Shown here: one piece after another, positions 26,189 through 36,237 of the stretch | Layout of the letters: the number at the start of each line of letters is the position of its first letter | Position numbering within the stretch: position 1 is the first letter of the stretch | Origin: Drosophila pseudoobscura | Lineage: Eukaryota; Arthropoda; Insecta; Diptera; Drosophilidae | Direction of reading: 5' to 3' | NCBI RefSeq assembly: GCF_009870125.1 | Contig: NC_046683.1 | Span: 14,269,001 to 14,333,000 of the forward strand | Length of the DNA: 64,000 nucleotides | The notes under the pieces: model-generated | The model's database searches: none | Seen by the model: the letters and a program-made list of their open reading frames with translations, nothing else | Told to the model about the DNA's origin: nothing | Program-made: the position numbers and the translations under genes

Positions 26189-26643
26189 TTTGTTCTAGAT
26201 TAGATTAAGCTACGTTACGCTTCCCATAGACTGATGTGGCGTTAATCTTCAAAATTCGTCTAACGAGTATCGTACCAAATTAAGTCTTAACTTTAAAAAC
26301 ACTTAAAACCGTCTACAATAAGTGGAAAAGACCTTGAAAGCGTTTTCTAATTGTGGTTAAAATGTATTTTGATGTCTTTTCGTTACTTTATATTAAGAAC
26401 CTTCATTTAATTAGCCTTTAAATAATTGAATAAAATTAAATTTGATTTTCGATAAGCTCAACAAGTTTTTCCTATCGATTATTTGCTGTTATCGGGCTCG
26501 CCAAATCAGCTGTTTTTCCCTCAAGCCGAAGAGGAAGAAGCAGCACGTGCACGTTGTTTTTAACAGGGACGAGGGCGCACTTTTGAAAGAAGTTCACTTC
26601 GTTTTGTTTTCAAGAGTTTTGGTTAATTTTCAGCTTTGGCACC
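26189..26643. other. ZP gene 3'UTR and WDR46 promoter
   Basis: An AATAAA at 26429 probably ends the ZP transcript. Immediately after come TCGATAAGC and CTATCGATT (about 26448-26480), DRE-like sites suited to the housekeeping WDR46 gene. Confidence 0.5.
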
Positions 26644-28557
26644 ATGTCCAAGGTCCCGCCAAAAGGGCGTGCGAAGCCCAAGGCACCCCACAAACGTTAC
26701 TTCGACACAGAGAGTGCCGCTGCCGATGGCGACGCCGCTGGACTGCAACCAGTCAAATTGAAGCGCAAGAATCAACAAAATTTTGTGGGAGATTTCATCA
26801 AAATGCAAAATCAGTCCAAAGTCAGGAAGCCACTACGTCCAACCAAGGTCAAGGCCGAGGCGTCTAACCCAGCCGAAGCCCAAAAAAGCCATGTACCACC
26901 GGAGCTGCTGGCCAAATACTCACGTGGCGAAAAGGTAGAGGCGCGCGGCGTCAAGACCAGACACTTTAAGGAACAGCAAGAGCGCAGGGAGGTGTACCTG
27001 GACTATGCCACAGAGCAGGCGGCACGCACAGAGTTGCTGCTGCAGGAAACCGCCGGCCAGCTGGGAGCCGATGATGGGGAAATAACGGCCGAGTATCGTC
27101 AGGAGCAGATTGCCGAAAATGTGGATCTGCAGTCGGCGGCCAAGCACTTTAGTCTTCAAATGGAGTTTGGCCCATACACCATGCGCTACTCAAAGAACGG
27201 CCGTCATCTGCTTCTGGGCGGCAGGCGAGGACATGTCGCCGCCTTTGATTGGGTGACCAAGAAGCTGCACTGCGAATTCAATGTGATGGAGAGCGTTGCC
27301 GATGTCCAGTGGCTACATGTGCCCACCATGTATGCGGTGGCCCAGAAGAGCTGGGTCTACTTCTACGACAAGAAAGGCACGGAGCTGCACTGCGTCAAGC
27401 GACTGACAAGTGTGAACCGGCTTGATTTTCTGCCCTACCACTTCCTTCTGGCTGCCGGCAACAGTTCGGGCTATGCCTCCTGGCTGGACGTCTCCATAGG
27501 CGAGCTTGTGGGCAACTTCAACACCGGCCTGGGCGACATACGGATCCTGCGACACAATCCCAGCAACGGTGTCCTCTGCGTGGGCGGCAGTCGTGGCGTA
27601 GTCTCCATGTGGTCGCCCAAAGTGCGTGAGCCGCTGGCGAAGCTGCTCTGCCACTCGACAGCCATGACGGCCATGACTGTAGATCCCAAGGGTCAGCATC
27701 TGGTAACCGCTGGCCTGGATCGCACCGTCAAGGTCTGGGACATCCGCATGCTCAACGACCAGCCGCTGGCTCTCTTCCGCCTGCGTCTGCCCGCCAACGA
27801 GCTGGATGTGTCACAGCGTGGCATGCTGGCCCTGTCCCAGGGCACCTATCTGGAGACGTACACGGATCTGCTGTCCGGCGGCGGCACAGGGGATCGCAGC
27901 AAACTGCCCTATCTTCGCCAGCGCTGTGATGCCTTTGTCCATGGTTTGCGCTTCTGTCCATACGAGGATGTGCTGGGGGTATCCACGGCCAAGGGCTTCC
28001 ATTCGTTGCTGGTGCCCGGCTCCGGTGAGCCCAACTACGATGCACTCGAGGACAATCCCTATGAGACATCCAAGCAGCGGCGCGAGCACGAGGTGCATGC
28101 CTTGCTCGAAAAGATTCCTCCCGAGCTGATCACCCTGGATCCCAATGAGATCACCGGCGTCGATGCGCCCACGTTGCAGGAGAAGGTCGATGCCAAGCGA
28201 CAGCTATTCCACCTCAAGCCGCCCGCCATACGCATGAATTCCCGTCGCAAGATGAAGGGTCGTGGCGGCTCCGCCAAGGCGTCGCGCAACAAGCAGATTG
28301 TGAAAGATATCAAGCGAAAGGTGAGTGTCATCTGATCCAGCACTCCATCCTATCCGTCCCATCTGATTCAACGTCTGATTTGTGTTTTTATTTCGTTATT
28401 CCAGGAGTTCATAGCGGAGGTGAGGGAGGCCAAGAAGAGCGTGATCAGGCAGCACAGCAGCAAGGAGGCAGGAGACGACGCCAAGCCACGGCCAAAGCCC
28501 CCGCGCTCTGTACTGGATAGGTTCAAGCCCAAGCCCCAAAAGAAGCACAAGACCTGA
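26644..28557 (+). CDS. WDR46 / Utp7 orthologue, SSU processome WD40 protein
   Basis: Exon 1 is 26644-28320 and exon 2 is 28405-28557; AAG|GTGAGT joins TTCCAG|GAG in phase 0, giving 609 aa. The N-terminal about 150 residues are basic. WD40 repeats follow from about residue 175 (YSKNGRHLLLGGRRGHVAAFDW, GLDRTVKVWDIRM). The C-terminal BING4CT-type segment includes VHGLRFCPYEDVLGVSTAKG and NPYETSKQRREHEVHALLEKIP. The tail is lysine rich with likely nucleolar signals (KPKPQKKHKT). In yeast Utp7 is needed for 18S rRNA processing in the nucleolus. It converges on the TEX10/Ipi1 gene with about 100 bp between stops. I recall the fly orthologue as CG2260. Confidence 0.93.
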
Positions 28558-28655
28558 ATAGATGTTCCATCATTAATCGAGAGAAAATATATTATAATAT
28601 AAACTAGATTTAGAAACTATGTGGGTTTTTGGGTAGAACCAGCCCCGCCTTGGTG

Positions 28656-30641
28656 TTAGTCATAGGCCAGCACCGACTTCAAGTAGCTGACGATTTGATC
28701 ATTTGTGGGGGAATCGCCATCTCCATCGCCAGCTTCATCGGTGGACTGCTGTGCCTTGGCCAGCTGCCTAAGAGCCTTCTTCAGTTGGTTTTTCTTGTCA
28801 CATGTCCGAGCGTAGTAAAATAGATTGAGAACACGCCTCTGATTCTCTAGCTTGTCATCGCCTTGGGCACTGCCCGTAACCTGAAGCTGCGACAGGTGGC
28901 CCAGGATATCACCAGAGCTTTTGACGAGGGCGGACATGAAGAAGCCGTTCATTTGGCGGCAAAGGGTGGCCATGGCACGCAGCGTGCCCTCGGCCACCGT
29001 TGGCTTCAGCAACAGCTCCGGCAGATACCCAAGAAAGATGGCGAAACGCTTCTCGCCGCCAAAGCGTGCATACAGATCCGTCGTCTGCACAATCTCGCAC
29101 AGCAGACTCAACATCTTGGTGGCCACGCCCTCGCGTGTGGCAAAGCGCTGCTCGACATATGCCTGCATAGAGGCATTCAGGAGAGTCGTCAACTGGTCTG
29201 GTATCAGATTGAGCAGCGCCAGCGCATTCTCCAGCAGCAGCGAACGTAGGGCGGCGACCAGCGGCAACTGGTGCTCCGGCGTTAGCTTTTGCAGATGCTT
29301 CAATGTGTCGTTCATGTACTGGACCAGATGGGAAAATTCCACAGCCTGCTGCTCGCTCGGTTCTGGAAGGAACTGGCAGGCAATCTGGACAATGGCTAGG
29401 TTCTGGGGAAGGCACTGTTCGCCGCCGTCGGCTGGACCCTTGTCCTTGGCCAACTTCTTGCCTTGCTTCTGCGTCTGAGTCTGAGTCTGAGGCATCTGCT
29501 GGTAGGGGAAGCGTCGGCCGTCCTGGTCGAGGAAGTTCTTTAGAAACTTTTCAGAATGATTCTGCCTGAGCCAGATGCTCAGCTCGTTGGTGCTGTTTAC
29601 TTCCTCATGCTGGTTGATGAGCGTCCACAGCTGGCTTATCAGCTTGACCACAACGTAGAGGCTGGCCGCGGCATCCGGCGGGAGGAGAGGCTGCTGTTGT
29701 TGCGGCCTCACCTCCAGCCATGTGTCATGCAGCAGGGGCATCAGTTGCTCCACATACGTCTGCAGCTGGGTGCCCTCCGCGCTCAGCTTGGGCTCGTGCA
29801 GGATGGCATACAAGTCGCGGGTGTCTTGCGCGTACGGGCTGAGCAGACCATAGTAATTGGCACGGTTTTCATCAAATTGAACGACATGAACTGGATATTT
29901 GGTGCTGGCTGTCTTGGCGCTGTGTTGCGCCAATGTGCCGAGGATTTGCTGAAGGCGCAGTAACACTTTGGTCCGCCACTTGACGGTCGTCTGCTTGCCG
30001 TGGCCCAGGTTCATGGTGAGCGTACGGTTTGACTTCTCGTTGTCGTGACGGGAGCGCGAGATCATGTCAATGAAGTTTCCCACAATAGTGCTGGCACTGC
30101 GCTCCGCCAGCAGTGAGGGTGGCACTCGCTGGATCAGCACGTCCAGCATCAGCAGGGAATCCTCCTGAATGGTGGGATGGATGTGGGTCATGGCGCATTT
30201 GAGGTAGGTGGAAATCACATGGAAAAACGGCGTCACCGCCTGGGGAGTCAACACCTCTAGCAGTACATCGAGTGTCTTGAAGGACTCCTGGCGTACACTG
30301 CGCTCCATGTCGAGAGCGCCAGCGGCGATGCCCTGGAACAGCTCGTTCAGATGGCCGATGAGATGATCGGCCTGGCCGGACTTGACCGACTCGCGTACAT
30401 TGCGCATGGCATCCGTGCGGAACTTGAAGCTGTGATGTTTCAGTCGGGACAGGGTCTCCTTCAGGTTGAATTGCCGCAGACCAGTTTCGGTGTACGACGT
30501 TTCCTTAAGCTGCTCACGGATCTCGATTTTACGCACCTTGAAGTCAGTCTTGGTCACATTCAGACCCTTTGGCAGTTTGGCTCCCTTGAGCTTTACTTTG
30601 GCCTTCTCGGCACGCAAATTCTTCTTGTGGTGGCCTCCCAT
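28656..30641 (-). CDS. TEX10 / Ipi1 orthologue, rixosome (60S biogenesis) subunit
   Basis: 661 aa, single exon, starting MGGHHKKNLRAEKAKVKLKG, the hallmark basic N terminus of Ipi1/TEX10 proteins. It is followed by VTKTDFKVRKIEIREQL and the Ipi1 N-terminal domain (LSRLKHHSFKFRTDAMRNVRE through VPPSLLAERSASTIVGNFID, about residues 65-190). The rest reads as helical armadillo/HEAT-like repeat with Gln-rich loops. The family acts with PELP1/WDR18/LAS1L/SENP3 in ITS2 processing and in heterochromatic RNA decay. It converges with WDR46 (also ribosome biogenesis) and diverges from CkIIbeta across about 300 bp containing a DRE. Confidence 0.92.
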   Translation of the reverse strand: MGGHHKKNLRAEKAKVKLKGAKLPKGLNVTKTDFKVRKIEIREQLKETSYTETGLRQFNLKETLSRLKHHSFKFRTDAMRNVRESVKSGQADHLIGHLNELFQGIAAGALDMERSVRQESFKTLDVLLEVLTPQAVTPFFHVISTYLKCAMTHIHPTIQEDSLLMLDVLIQRVPPSLLAERSASTIVGNFIDMISRSRHDNEKSNRTLTMNLGHGKQTTVKWRTKVLLRLQQILGTLAQHSAKTASTKYPVHVVQFDENRANYYGLLSPYAQDTRDLYAILHEPKLSAEGTQLQTYVEQLMPLLHDTWLEVRPQQQQPLLPPDAAASLYVVVKLISQLWTLINQHEEVNSTNELSIWLRQNHSEKFLKNFLDQDGRRFPYQQMPQTQTQTQKQGKKLAKDKGPADGGEQCLPQNLAIVQIACQFLPEPSEQQAVEFSHLVQYMNDTLKHLQKLTPEHQLPLVAALRSLLLENALALLNLIPDQLTTLLNASMQAYVEQRFATREGVATKMLSLLCEIVQTTDLYARFGGEKRFAIFLGYLPELLLKPTVAEGTLRAMATLCRQMNGFFMSALVKSSGDILGHLSQLQVTGSAQGDDKLENQRRVLNLFYYARTCDKKNQLKKALRQLAKAQQSTDEAGDGDGDSPTNDQIVSYLKSVLAYD

Positions 30642-30938
30642 TTTCCAAAATCTAACAGCAAGTGGAAATGGAAATCAAAACGTGCGCTGGCCGAACACAC
30701 AGCTGACCGAACACCTTTCTGACATTTGTATACGTTCACACTAGTGAGGTTTTAGTGCAATAGACAAGGCTGGTCAGTCTAGCACTTGTCAGTTTTAGGC
30801 CGTACATTGATACAACTACAACGCATTTATCGATAAATGCGAGTTTCATACCTGATTCCGTCTTCGCTACAATATTTGCCTTTACCGGTTCTGCTGGCTT
30901 GCAAAATCCAATCAATTCATATAATTTATAATAATTTA
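30642..30938. promoter_or_regulatory. Divergent promoter region of TEX10/Ipi1 and CkIIbeta
   Basis: Holds TTATCGATAA (about 30827-30836), a palindromic DRE, and a TTCACACTAG word (about 30735) resembling motif 1. A donor at 30939/30940 (TTTAG|GTGAGT) would end the CkIIbeta noncoding first exon. No TATA box seen. Confidence 0.55.
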
Positions 30939-30939
30939 G

Positions 30940-31856
30940 GTGAGTCTCCTAGCGGCCATGGACGAGCAGCAACAGGCCCAGCCAGCAGCAAACAATGAAA
31001 CTATTAAGTACTAAATTGTATAAACCGTGCCTGCGTTTCAGTGTGTGTGTGCGTTCGTGTGCATGTGTGTATATGTGTCTCTTTTTTTTCTCAATTTCCA
31101 CCAGTATGCTCTTCTTCTTACTGCTCGGCACATTTTGTATGAGCGCTTGTCAAAATACGAGAAATTAAAATTGACTTCCTTTTTATTCCGCTTTCGAAAT
31201 TGCAAATCAGTTAAATATTCGGCTAGGAGTGTGTGTGCTCAAGTAAAAGCATAAAATAACTTACAAAACGCGAAACGTTGAAAGATCGTGGCGGTGAAAA
31301 AGCAACAAGAAGCCACCGCGAGACGAGCATAATTCCAAGAAGCAAACGAAAACGAAAAAAAAGAAGAAAAAACTCGTGGACAAAATTCACTGCGTTTGCT
31401 TTCGTTAAGTTACGTTGTTTTTTTTTTTACGTGCAACCGCGTACCGTATCGTAACGTATCGTCACGTTCCGGCGGCCGACCCCCCCACACAGCGCACCGC
31501 ACCGCACTTCGCCTCACCTCTCCTCTTCAGCGTACCGTCCCCGCCCTAGCTCCCGCTGTCGCGCCGCCCGCTAACCGCTCGGCCCCCTCCGGCATTCACG
31601 TTCTATGGTATTTCAACAATAAATTCGTTTGCCAGGCAAATTACGCAAAATAATCCCCATAATGTATGTAATACTCTGAAATATACAATACACATGTGCA
31701 TCCATCAATGTTGTGAATGTGTGCGTAAATGTGCGCGTGAATGTGTGTGTGTGTGTGTGCTGCAAAGGACCGATGATCCAGGGTTCCTTCCAATTTGCTT
31801 CGATACTGCCTAATAATGATATATTGTGTATATTCTTCCCCCCACCCCACCCGCAG
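30940..31856 (+). other. CkIIbeta: CkIIbeta 5' intron or alternative leader
   Basis: Runs from the donor at 30940 to the acceptor at 31856 (CCCACCCGCAG). A CG-rich part near 31440-31600 (GTACCGTATCG / CCGCCC) may be an alternative first exon. (TG)n occurs at 31044-31075 and 31743-31760. Confidence 0.45.
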
Positions 31857-31860
31857 CAAA

Positions 31861-33818
31861 ATGAGCAGCTCCGAGGAAGTCTCTTGGGTCACCTGGTTCT
31901 GTGGGCTTCGTGGCAACGAGTTCTTCTGTGAGGTAAGTGAAGAGATTTGTTTGGTTTAAATTCTATTTGGAATTGGAATTTAGTTGTTATCTAAGCAAGA
32001 GCAGGCTGGCAACGGGTGACGACGCGCGACGCGCGGCAACTAAGGTGGCGGCAGCGGCGGCGGCGGCAAATGTCGAGCGCGCGCTCGCCTTCAGCTCGGG
32101 TGCAACAATTGCAAAGCCAAGTGCAGGCAGCCCTGGGCCTGTGTGATGTGGGTGTGAGCATGTGTGTGTGTGTGTGTGAGTGTGTGCCACAAGGTGGGGC
32201 ACAGTTGTGTCCAACTGTACAGAAGAGACCCCCCACTCACACACACACACACACACTCACTTATCACGCAGCTTGGTGTCTTCCTCCATTTCTCAAAATT
32301 AATGCATTTCTCTTTCTCCCTCTGTCCCTCTCTCTATCTCTCTCTGTTGGATCATTCCCTCCCAGGTGGATGAGGATTACATACAGGATAAATTTAATTT
32401 AACTGGATTAAATGAGCAGGTGCCCAATTATCGCCAGGCCTTGGACATGATACTAGATCTGGAACCGGGTAAGCGTCCAAATCGAAGCCCCCCCCGCCGC
32501 CCGTTCAAAGAATTATGTTCACTTACTTTTACCATTCCCTCCTTCCCCCACAGAGGACGAACTGGAGGACAATCCCTTGCAGTCGGACATGACCGAACAG
32601 GCCGCCGAGATGCTCTACGGCCTCATACACGCTAGATATATATTAACAAATCGCGGCATCGCTCAAATGATTGAGAAATATCAAACTGGCGATTTCGGAC
32701 ACTGCCCACGTGTCTACTGTGAAAGCCAGCCAATGTTGCCTTTGGGTATGTAGTACCCTAACCCCCACCACTGCCCCGGTCGATCCTTAAGCAAGGTCGC
32801 CCTCAAATATCCCCCAATCGTAGCATCAGAAGATACGATTTGTAGGGCTAGTCTTGGACGAATTCAAGGCCTTCAAATATGACCATTTCGTTGGAATTAT
32901 CCAGAAAGTTGTTTAAAGTTGTTTGCGCCCTCTACAATTGTTTTTTTTTTTGCTGCTGAATCGTCGAGTATTATATTTCTTCCTAAAATTGATATTGAGC
33001 CTTTTTGCTTTACGCTGAAACGGCATTGTTGGAGGAATGTTTTGTATAAACATTTGTAAGTCTAGCACTAATACCCGCGAACATCTAGCAGATGTCGCGA
33101 CAATCCGCAGTGTGGGATCAATGATAAACAACGATACCAAAGTGAATCATCAGCCAATCAGGTGCTATTCAAAATATGAGAACTTTCCTTGCACTAATGA
33201 TTGAATATCATTTGAGCCCGTCTCGCGATCATCATATGCTTGAGACCTATGTACCTTTCCACTATTGGTTTTTGTTGTTTGACATACACGATTGACAATA
33301 CCTAATCGCTGTTTCGTTTCGTTTCGTTTTTTAGGCCTTTCGGACATACCCGGTGAGGCAATGGTGAAGACCTATTGCCCAAAGTGCATTGATGTCTATA
33401 CACCAAAATCGTCACGTCATCATCACACTGATGGCGCCTATTTTGGCACTGGATTTCCACACATGCTCTTTATGGTGCATCCCGAGTATCGGCCCAAGCG
33501 TCCTACTAACCAATTTGTTCCACGGTGAGTGTTGCCCCGCCACAGCTGCAATCCATTCCGCTAAAAGCGTTGCATTCAAATAATGTTTATGTTTTTCCGT
33601 ACTCTATCTCTTGATGCGTTTCCCTCCGGATGGATACTGACCAACACCAACACCACCAACAACAAAACCAACAACAACATCGACACCAATGCGAACCAAC
33701 CAATGAACCAAAAACCAGGCTGTATGGCTTTAAAATTCACAGCTTAGCTTATCAAATTCAGCTGCAGGCAGCAGCCAATTTCAAAATGCCACTACGAGCG
33801 GTAAATTTAAAACCTTAA
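31861..33818 (+). CDS. CkIIbeta: Casein kinase II beta (regulatory) subunit, common core exons
   Basis: Exons 31861-31932, 32366-32468, 32554-32745, 33335-33524 and 33719-33800 join in phase to 213 core residues, [20 protein letters not shown] to NFKMPLRA. It carries the N-terminal autophosphorylation site, the acidic loop [12 protein letters not shown], and the zinc ribbon CPRVYC...CPKC (four cysteines) that makes the beta dimer which docks the catalytic alpha subunits. The last core exon ends at GCG|GTAAAT. If that donor is not used, translation adds VNLKP and stops at 33818. Five further candidate 3' exons supply other tails. The acceptor before the last core exon (AACCAAAAACCAG) has almost no pyrimidine tract, unusual for a constitutive exon. 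Acts in nucleus and cytoplasm. Confidence 0.96.
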
Positions 33819-33968
33819 CTATAACTTAACACTAGCTTAACATAATTCTCACAATGATTTACACACCGAAACGCCCAAAACGATCGATGCATTATTTTTT
33901 TGTTGTGATCTTTCTTTCGTTGACTTTGATTCCTGATTGACTAAAATCCTCACTTCTTTTAACACCAG

Positions 33969-33989
33969 AGAATCCATAATACTTCATAA
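33969..33989 (+). CDS. CkIIbeta: CkIIbeta candidate alternative last exon (tail RIHNTS)
   Basis: The acceptor CACTTCTTTTAACACCAG is followed in phase 0 by RIHNTS and a stop, which would make a 219-aa form. The acceptor is good but the exon is supported only by phase and splice signal. Confidence 0.4.
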   Translation, partial: RIHNTS

Positions 33990-35669
33990 GTACATACTAC
34001 CTATATCTGAACTAAGCCTCTACTCTATATATATATATATATACATTATATCTTTTTTTATATTTGTTTTCTCTCCCCAAACATACGACCACCAAACCAA
34101 CAAAAAAAAAAAAAAAAAAAAAAAACAAATCAAATCGAAAAAAAAAACCCACCTAATGGTCATGAATCCACATAAAATCCGAACGACAACCGATCACGAT
34201 CCCCTTGTCGGTCAACCAATCTCCTCTCTGTTCGATCTGCAACCGATCGATCTGTTCGATCGATTCTAACATTGTGTGTAGAAAAACTAATTCAAACAAC
34301 AAACACACCAACACCACACGCATATACGCACCAACAAACCAACCAACAACACACCACAAAACACAAGAACTACAACAAAAACAACAACAACAACAACAAC
34401 AACAATCCATTCAATTGCATATACAAAAAAACAAAATCTGAACAACAAAAAAACAAAATTAAAAACCACAAAAAAAAAATACGAAAACGAAACAAAACAA
34501 AAAAAATAGTTTACAACGGGAAGACCAATAGACAACAAGAACAACACGGCACACTGAGAGACATGGTAGAAGAGAAGACGGAATAAGAAGGAAAGTGGAA
34601 AGAAGAGAGAGAGACAAGAACAACTGCTGTATTGAGAGGTTTTGAGCGCCAGGAGCAAAGAATCATTTATACAAATATAGAAAACAAAACAAAAAAAACA
34701 ACAACCCATTGCGTTTATATTTAAAGAAAACAACAAAAGCGACAACAAAAACGCTGACGATTAGTAGAATGTATTTAAAAAAAACACACAACAACAACAA
34801 AAAGAAACAAGTAGAAGAAAAATGATAATGTTGAGCCGAAACGTGTACGGGAAATGATATGATGAGGTTTTCTTCAGCCACACAACAGAAACAAATACAC
34901 ACACACACACACACACATACACACACAGTCAAACAGGAAACGGACAGGCACACACGCACGTTCCGTCATGCAGATTTCATTCATTTATTTCATCGACACT
35001 GAAGACCAACCTCCTCATTAAAACACATTTAGTTCACGTTGCAAACAACAAAAAGAAAACAACAATATTTTACTGTTGCTGTTTTTTTTTGTTTTTATTT
35101 TTGTAGTTTTCCATCAGCTATATATGTATATATTTTAATTTGTCAGATTTTAACGGAAATGAAACATATGGATATGCATTTATGTTAGCTTTTGTTTAGT
35201 ATTAGTTTAAGCCAGCACTGGCTCGGCGCTCTAAAGTACATGCATACACACATACACATGTGGGCATACACTAACACACCCAACACCAGCACTCCATAGC
35301 TCCATAGCTCCATAACTCCATAACTCCATACATGTATTGCATATGAGTTTGGCTAAGTAATAATTAACTGAATTTGTTTATTTATAATATGTGTGCGTGT
35401 GTGTGTGAGTGTGGGAGTGTTCGTCTGCCCTTCGAATGTTTGTATGTATGTTTGTGCGTGTTGCATATGATATTCACGCCTTGGCATTTCACAACACTGG
35501 TCATACACAAACAATGAGCAATGAAACGAGTATGAGAATGAGCAAGACAGATATACAGAATGAGATGATTAGAGGGGAGGAGAAATAGTAATTAACATTA
35601 GCGATATACAACGATATATGTATAAGAAACGTAGTACTTCCAGATAACAATGCAAAAACAGCAATAATA

Positions 35670-35735
35670 ATACACACACACCACACACACACACCACACA
35701 CACACACCACACACACACACACCACACACACAAAG
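35670..35735 (+). repeat. CA-based minisatellite (ACACACACACC units)
   Basis: Several units of about 10-14 bp, each an (AC)n run ended by an extra C, in the CkIIbeta 3' region. Confidence 0.85.
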
Positions 35736-35938
35736 ACTACATACATATTTAGAAGCATTGCTAAATGAATTATTATTAATGATAATCCTGTATAAATGCC
35801 TCCCAAACCCCACCTCCCCTCCGCTCCGCTCCAACCAACCAACCAACACCCCATAGCACCTAGAACTCAAGAATTCCCAAGAATCGACCAATAAGAGCAA
35901 ACAAAACGGGACACAACCACAATCCCCCACAGCTCTAG

Positions 35939-36237
35939 TGTACACTATGGTGCCCAAATACTATTATGCCACAAACTATGTCCTCGAATCCGATACGTGC
36001 TCATCCCTCTCGTCACACATTTCACTGGCGGAAACCAACCCAGTGGTTCCACCAGCAGCAGGAGGTCGCACTACAACAGTATCGGGATCCGAGGGAAACG
36101 GGCCATCGCCCATCGCATCAAGTTCAGTATACTCTCTGCAGGAGGAGATCGATCAGAACAAGAGCAACGAAGTGATCGAATACGCCCGCAGTGGGGGCTC
36201 AGGGGTGCACCAGCAGGAAGAAGATACCCAAGAATAG
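35939..36237 (+). other. GC-richer open block, possible exon or small ORF
   Basis: In otherwise A/T-rich repeats, a block after CACAG/CTCTAG acceptor-like sites has all three forward frames open from about 35997 to 36175. The longest frame with ATG (35947-36237) encodes 96 aa with coding-like composition (ASSSVYSLQEEIDQNKSNEV). The frame in phase 0 with the CkIIbeta donor, using the acceptor CTCTAG, would add a basic tail ending at 36175. No known domain in any frame. Confidence 0.3.

Noticed and set aside
33101-33260. Possible box C/D snoRNA in CkIIbeta intron 4
   Set aside because: TGATT/TGAG-like words are present but no proper C box (RTGATGA) with a D box (CTGA) and closing stem.
34105-34130. 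Poly(A) run as a retroposon tail
   Set aside because: No upstream LINE, SINE or processed-gene body and no flanking duplication; the neighbourhood is generally A-rich.
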